Source: an uncultured Clostridium sp. (GTDB lineage Bacteria; Bacillota; Clostridia; Lachnospirales; Lachnospiraceae). From it: a DNA stretch of 15,161 nt. The notes beneath the pieces were generated by a model. The model saw only the letters and a program-made list of their open reading frames with translations. It did not search any database and was not told the origin of the DNA. The position numbers and the translations under genes are program-made. The DNA lies in the NCBI GenBank assembly GCA_937902905.1, contig CALELW010000247.1, positions 1 to 15,161 on the forward strand, read 5' to 3'. This document shows positions 13,456-15,161 of this stretch, piece after piece (positions within the stretch are counted from its first letter, which is position 1; every line of letters starts with the position of its first letter).

Positions 13456-14076
13456 TCACACCTTCTTTATATCTTCCCAGTGATCATTGATATTCCGGAA
13501 CTGCAATTCATTTAGATCACTGAGGGAACTAACCTTATAAAGCCGCATAAGTTTGGACAACTCAATGCCCTCTTTCCTGCACCTTTCTTCCAGTGATTTC
13601 ACCTTTATCTCTGAAATCTTCGACAATTCAACCTGCCTTTGCTCTGCTTCCTTATTTTCATCCGTATTTTCTTTTCCTTGCTCGGAATACTCATTGGAAT
13701 CTGCATCTTTGGTATCATCCAGAAGAAACAAACCATTCAGCGCATACTTTCTTGCATAGCTGGATGCCGCCCCTGTTATCTGGCTTTCATCCATTCCTTT
13801 TTTCGATTCAGCCTCTCTCGCAAATGCAGTAGCCTTTATGCAGTCATCCGATTCCGTATCATACAGAGTCGCCGTCGCTCGGATATAGAATCTTCCGCCC
13901 AGCTCTAACATGTCATCTTTCAACACCATATAACACTTATTCTGTTCCAGATAAGGTTTTACCGCCTCACAAATGCCCTCCGCATTTCTGTATTTGTACT
14001 TTCCAAATTTGTTATACAGATTCTTGGGAGCCTTAAGGGTGGTCTGAATCCGGCTAAGTTTTTCACTTAAACTCAT
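13456..14076 (-). CDS. erf: ERF family single-strand annealing recombinase
   Basis: A 206-aa protein of the ERF superfamily (P22 Erf): N-terminal LSRIQTTLKAPKNLYNKFGKYKYRNAEGICEAVKPYL and the signature TGAASSYARKYALNGLFLLDD at 101-121. ERF proteins form rings that anneal complementary single strands during phage recombination and circularisation. The core domain (about 1-125) is complete; an acidic linker (ADSNEYSEQGKENTDENKEAEQ) and a C-terminal helical segment (RCRKEGIELSKLMRLYKVSSLSDL) follow. The ATG at 14076 has GGAGGG 9 nt upstream and overlaps the stop of the preceding 59-aa gene (ATGA). Confidence 0.93.
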   Translation of the reverse strand: MSLSEKLSRIQTTLKAPKNLYNKFGKYKYRNAEGICEAVKPYLEQNKCYMVLKDDMLELGGRFYIRATATLYDTESDDCIKATAFAREAESKKGMDESQITGAASSYARKYALNGLFLLDDTKDADSNEYSEQGKENTDENKEAEQRQVELSKISEIKVKSLEERCRKEGIELSKLMRLYKVSSLSDLNELQFRNINDHWEDIKKV

Positions 14077-14252
14077 GTCTCTGCACCCTCCTCTTCCTCA
14101 ACGTACTTCATCCAAATTTCAAAAGCACCTTTACTCGCTGATTCATTATGCGATTGAATAGCTGTCTTCATAAAAGCAACGGCGCTTTCTGCTTCCACAA
14201 AGTCAAATGCCGTCTGCCAGCAATATCCAATATCAATTATTACCCGGTACAT
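14073..14252 (-). CDS. 59-aa conserved-position small phage protein
   Basis: A short gene read directly from the sequence: MYRVIIDIGYCWQTAFDFVEAESAVAFMKTAIQSH and an acidic tail ending EEEEGAET. The ATG at 14252 has AGGAG upstream (AGGAGAAGTGATTGT), and the TGA stop at 14073 overlaps the ERF start. It fills the whole gap between the DUF1351 and ERF genes. A short beta strand followed by a helix containing AVAFM resembles the small proteins that often sit between these two genes. No catalytic motif is visible and the function is unknown. Confidence 0.75.
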   Translation of the reverse strand: MYRVIIDIGYCWQTAFDFVEAESAVAFMKTAIQSHNESASKGAFEIWMKYVEEEEGAET

Positions 14253-14269
14253 ACAATCACTTCTCCTCT

Positions 14270-15109
14270 CTATTGCAGCGTATATGGAATCTGTTTTTCA
14301 TCAAAGAACCTGCACAGTTCCTCCACCTGCTTCTTTGTCATATTGGCTTTGAAATTAATCCATGAGGACTTTGTCACTTCTTCAAATGATGGAATAAAAG
14401 CCTCTTCCGGTTCTTCGTCAACCGATGCTGCCGGGGCAACAAATTCTTCTACCGGCTTGACTTCTTCCTTTTTCCTCTCTTCTTCCTTTGCTTTCGCCTC
14501 CGCTTTTTTCTTTGCCATTTCAGAAAGTCTGTTAGCCTCATTCAGTGCGCTTGTAACATCATGCGTGGAAATATACGTCTGACGTGCTTCAAAGCTGTAT
14601 TCCGGCAAGGTAGCAAGCGTTGCCATATCTCTGCTAAACTGCTGAATCGCTTCAGTAATTGCATTCTGAACCTTTTTCATAGATACAGAAGCATTCAGCC
14701 ATTTCTCATCATAGATAGATTCAAAAGTCAATTCTTCCGGATGTTCACATTCATCCCAGTATGTACGAATCGCCGATAACTTCTCCTGCTTTTTCTGCAT
14801 TTCATACTCTTTCAGCTGTTTATCAATCAGCGCAATCGGTTCATTCACAATCGCCGACAGTTCCTTGATTTTTGCTTCAAACTCTTCATATGGTTTCATG
14901 CACTCTTTCTTCACCTTGATTCTTTCATCCGAAAGTGCTTTCGTGAATTTCCGCAAGGCTGCAACATCCTTCTTTGCATCCTGCACCTGATCATCTGTGT
15001 AAACGAGACCCTTATACTGTTCTGCTTTGTCTGTCAGTTCCTGCTTCAACTGCTCAAAGTTAAATTCAATTGCTTCTGGGAACGACATTGATTTAATTCT
15101 TAATTCCAT
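14270..15109 (-). CDS. DUF1351 domain protein, probable recombinase accessory
   Basis: A 279-aa, largely helical and coiled-coil protein. Residues 1-190 (FNFEQLKQELTDKAEQYKGLVYTDDQVQDAKKDVAALRKFTKALSDERIKVKKECMKPYEEFEAKIKEL ...) match DUF1351, usually encoded just before ERF or RecT-type genes in Firmicutes phages. Residues 195-225 are Lys/Glu/Ala-rich, 226-245 acidic (VEEFVAPAASVDEEPEEAF), and the last 40 form a small C-terminal domain ending FFDEKQIPYTLQ. The role is unproven; the genomic link suggests support of annealing recombination. The ATG at 15109 has AGAGGAATT upstream. The frame is also open to the right edge of the window, so a longer N-terminus cannot be excluded, but the ribosome binding site and homologue start favour 15109. 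Confidence 0.88.
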   Translation of the reverse strand: MELRIKSMSFPEAIEFNFEQLKQELTDKAEQYKGLVYTDDQVQDAKKDVAALRKFTKALSDERIKVKKECMKPYEEFEAKIKELSAIVNEPIALIDKQLKEYEMQKKQEKLSAIRTYWDECEHPEELTFESIYDEKWLNASVSMKKVQNAITEAIQQFSRDMATLATLPEYSFEARQTYISTHDVTSALNEANRLSEMAKKKAEAKAKEEERKKEEVKPVEEFVAPAASVDEEPEEAFIPSFEEVTKSSWINFKANMTKKQVEELCRFFDEKQIPYTLQ

Positions 15110-15161
15110 ACTCTCAATTCCTCTTGAGTTTCCGCAAATCGCATTAAAAAAATGAATGACT

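Noticed and set aside
15110..15161. In-frame extension of the DUF1351 gene to the right edge, and a short overlapping frame MRFAETQEELRVWN
   Set aside because: The segment is too short to judge; the ribosome binding site before 15109 and the family start position explain the gene without it.

Overview
The window is part of a temperate, tailed (siphovirus-type) phage or prophage of a Gram-positive host. The host is most likely a Clostridia bacterium; Lachnospiraceae is my best guess. The evidence is a moderately AT-rich genome, strong AGGAGG-type ribosome binding sites, an SPP1/PBSX-type packaging and head module, an ERF recombinase with a DUF1351 partner, a DUF1492 regulator and a replication initiator with the conserved phage C-terminal domain. 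All genes but one run leftward (minus strand), so the phage reads from the right end of the window to the left.

Right third (15109 to 11732), recombination and replication: DUF1351 protein, a 59-aa protein, an ERF single-strand annealing protein, a NinB/Orf-like protein, a Ref-like HNH nuclease and a replication initiator. The initiator gene carries seven perfectly phased 11-bp tandem repeats beside an AT-rich pyrimidine tract, a lambda-O-like candidate origin inside the gene. Middle (11714 to 6681), regulation and DNA processing: a DUF1492/sigma-region-4-like regulator, two small helix-turn-helix proteins, an 840-aa helicase-methyltransferase fusion with unusual methyltransferase motifs, and a ParB-like protein without ParA.

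At 6245-6680 the pattern breaks. A single plus-strand gene (6433-6633) encodes a 66-aa cationic hydrophobic peptide. It has its own ribosome binding site, a leader able to form two mutually exclusive hairpins (one covering the Shine-Dalgarno) and a terminator-like stem. It looks like a moron or small membrane toxin.

Left third (6244 to 1): four small proteins (degenerate zinc-ribbon type, zinc ribbon, YopX, Cys-rich), a 22-aa remnant of a DUF4406-like gene, then packaging and head genes: terS, an HExxH metallopeptidase between terS and terL, terL, portal and a MuF head protein running off the left edge. The MuF protein has a C-terminal extension after an NLQLFA motif, as in MuF polymorphic toxins. 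Just upstream of terS are two phased RNA hairpins. The loop of the proximal one pairs with the terS Shine-Dalgarno, giving a candidate H-type pseudoknot that could control terminase expression. This and the iteron origin are the strongest new observations.
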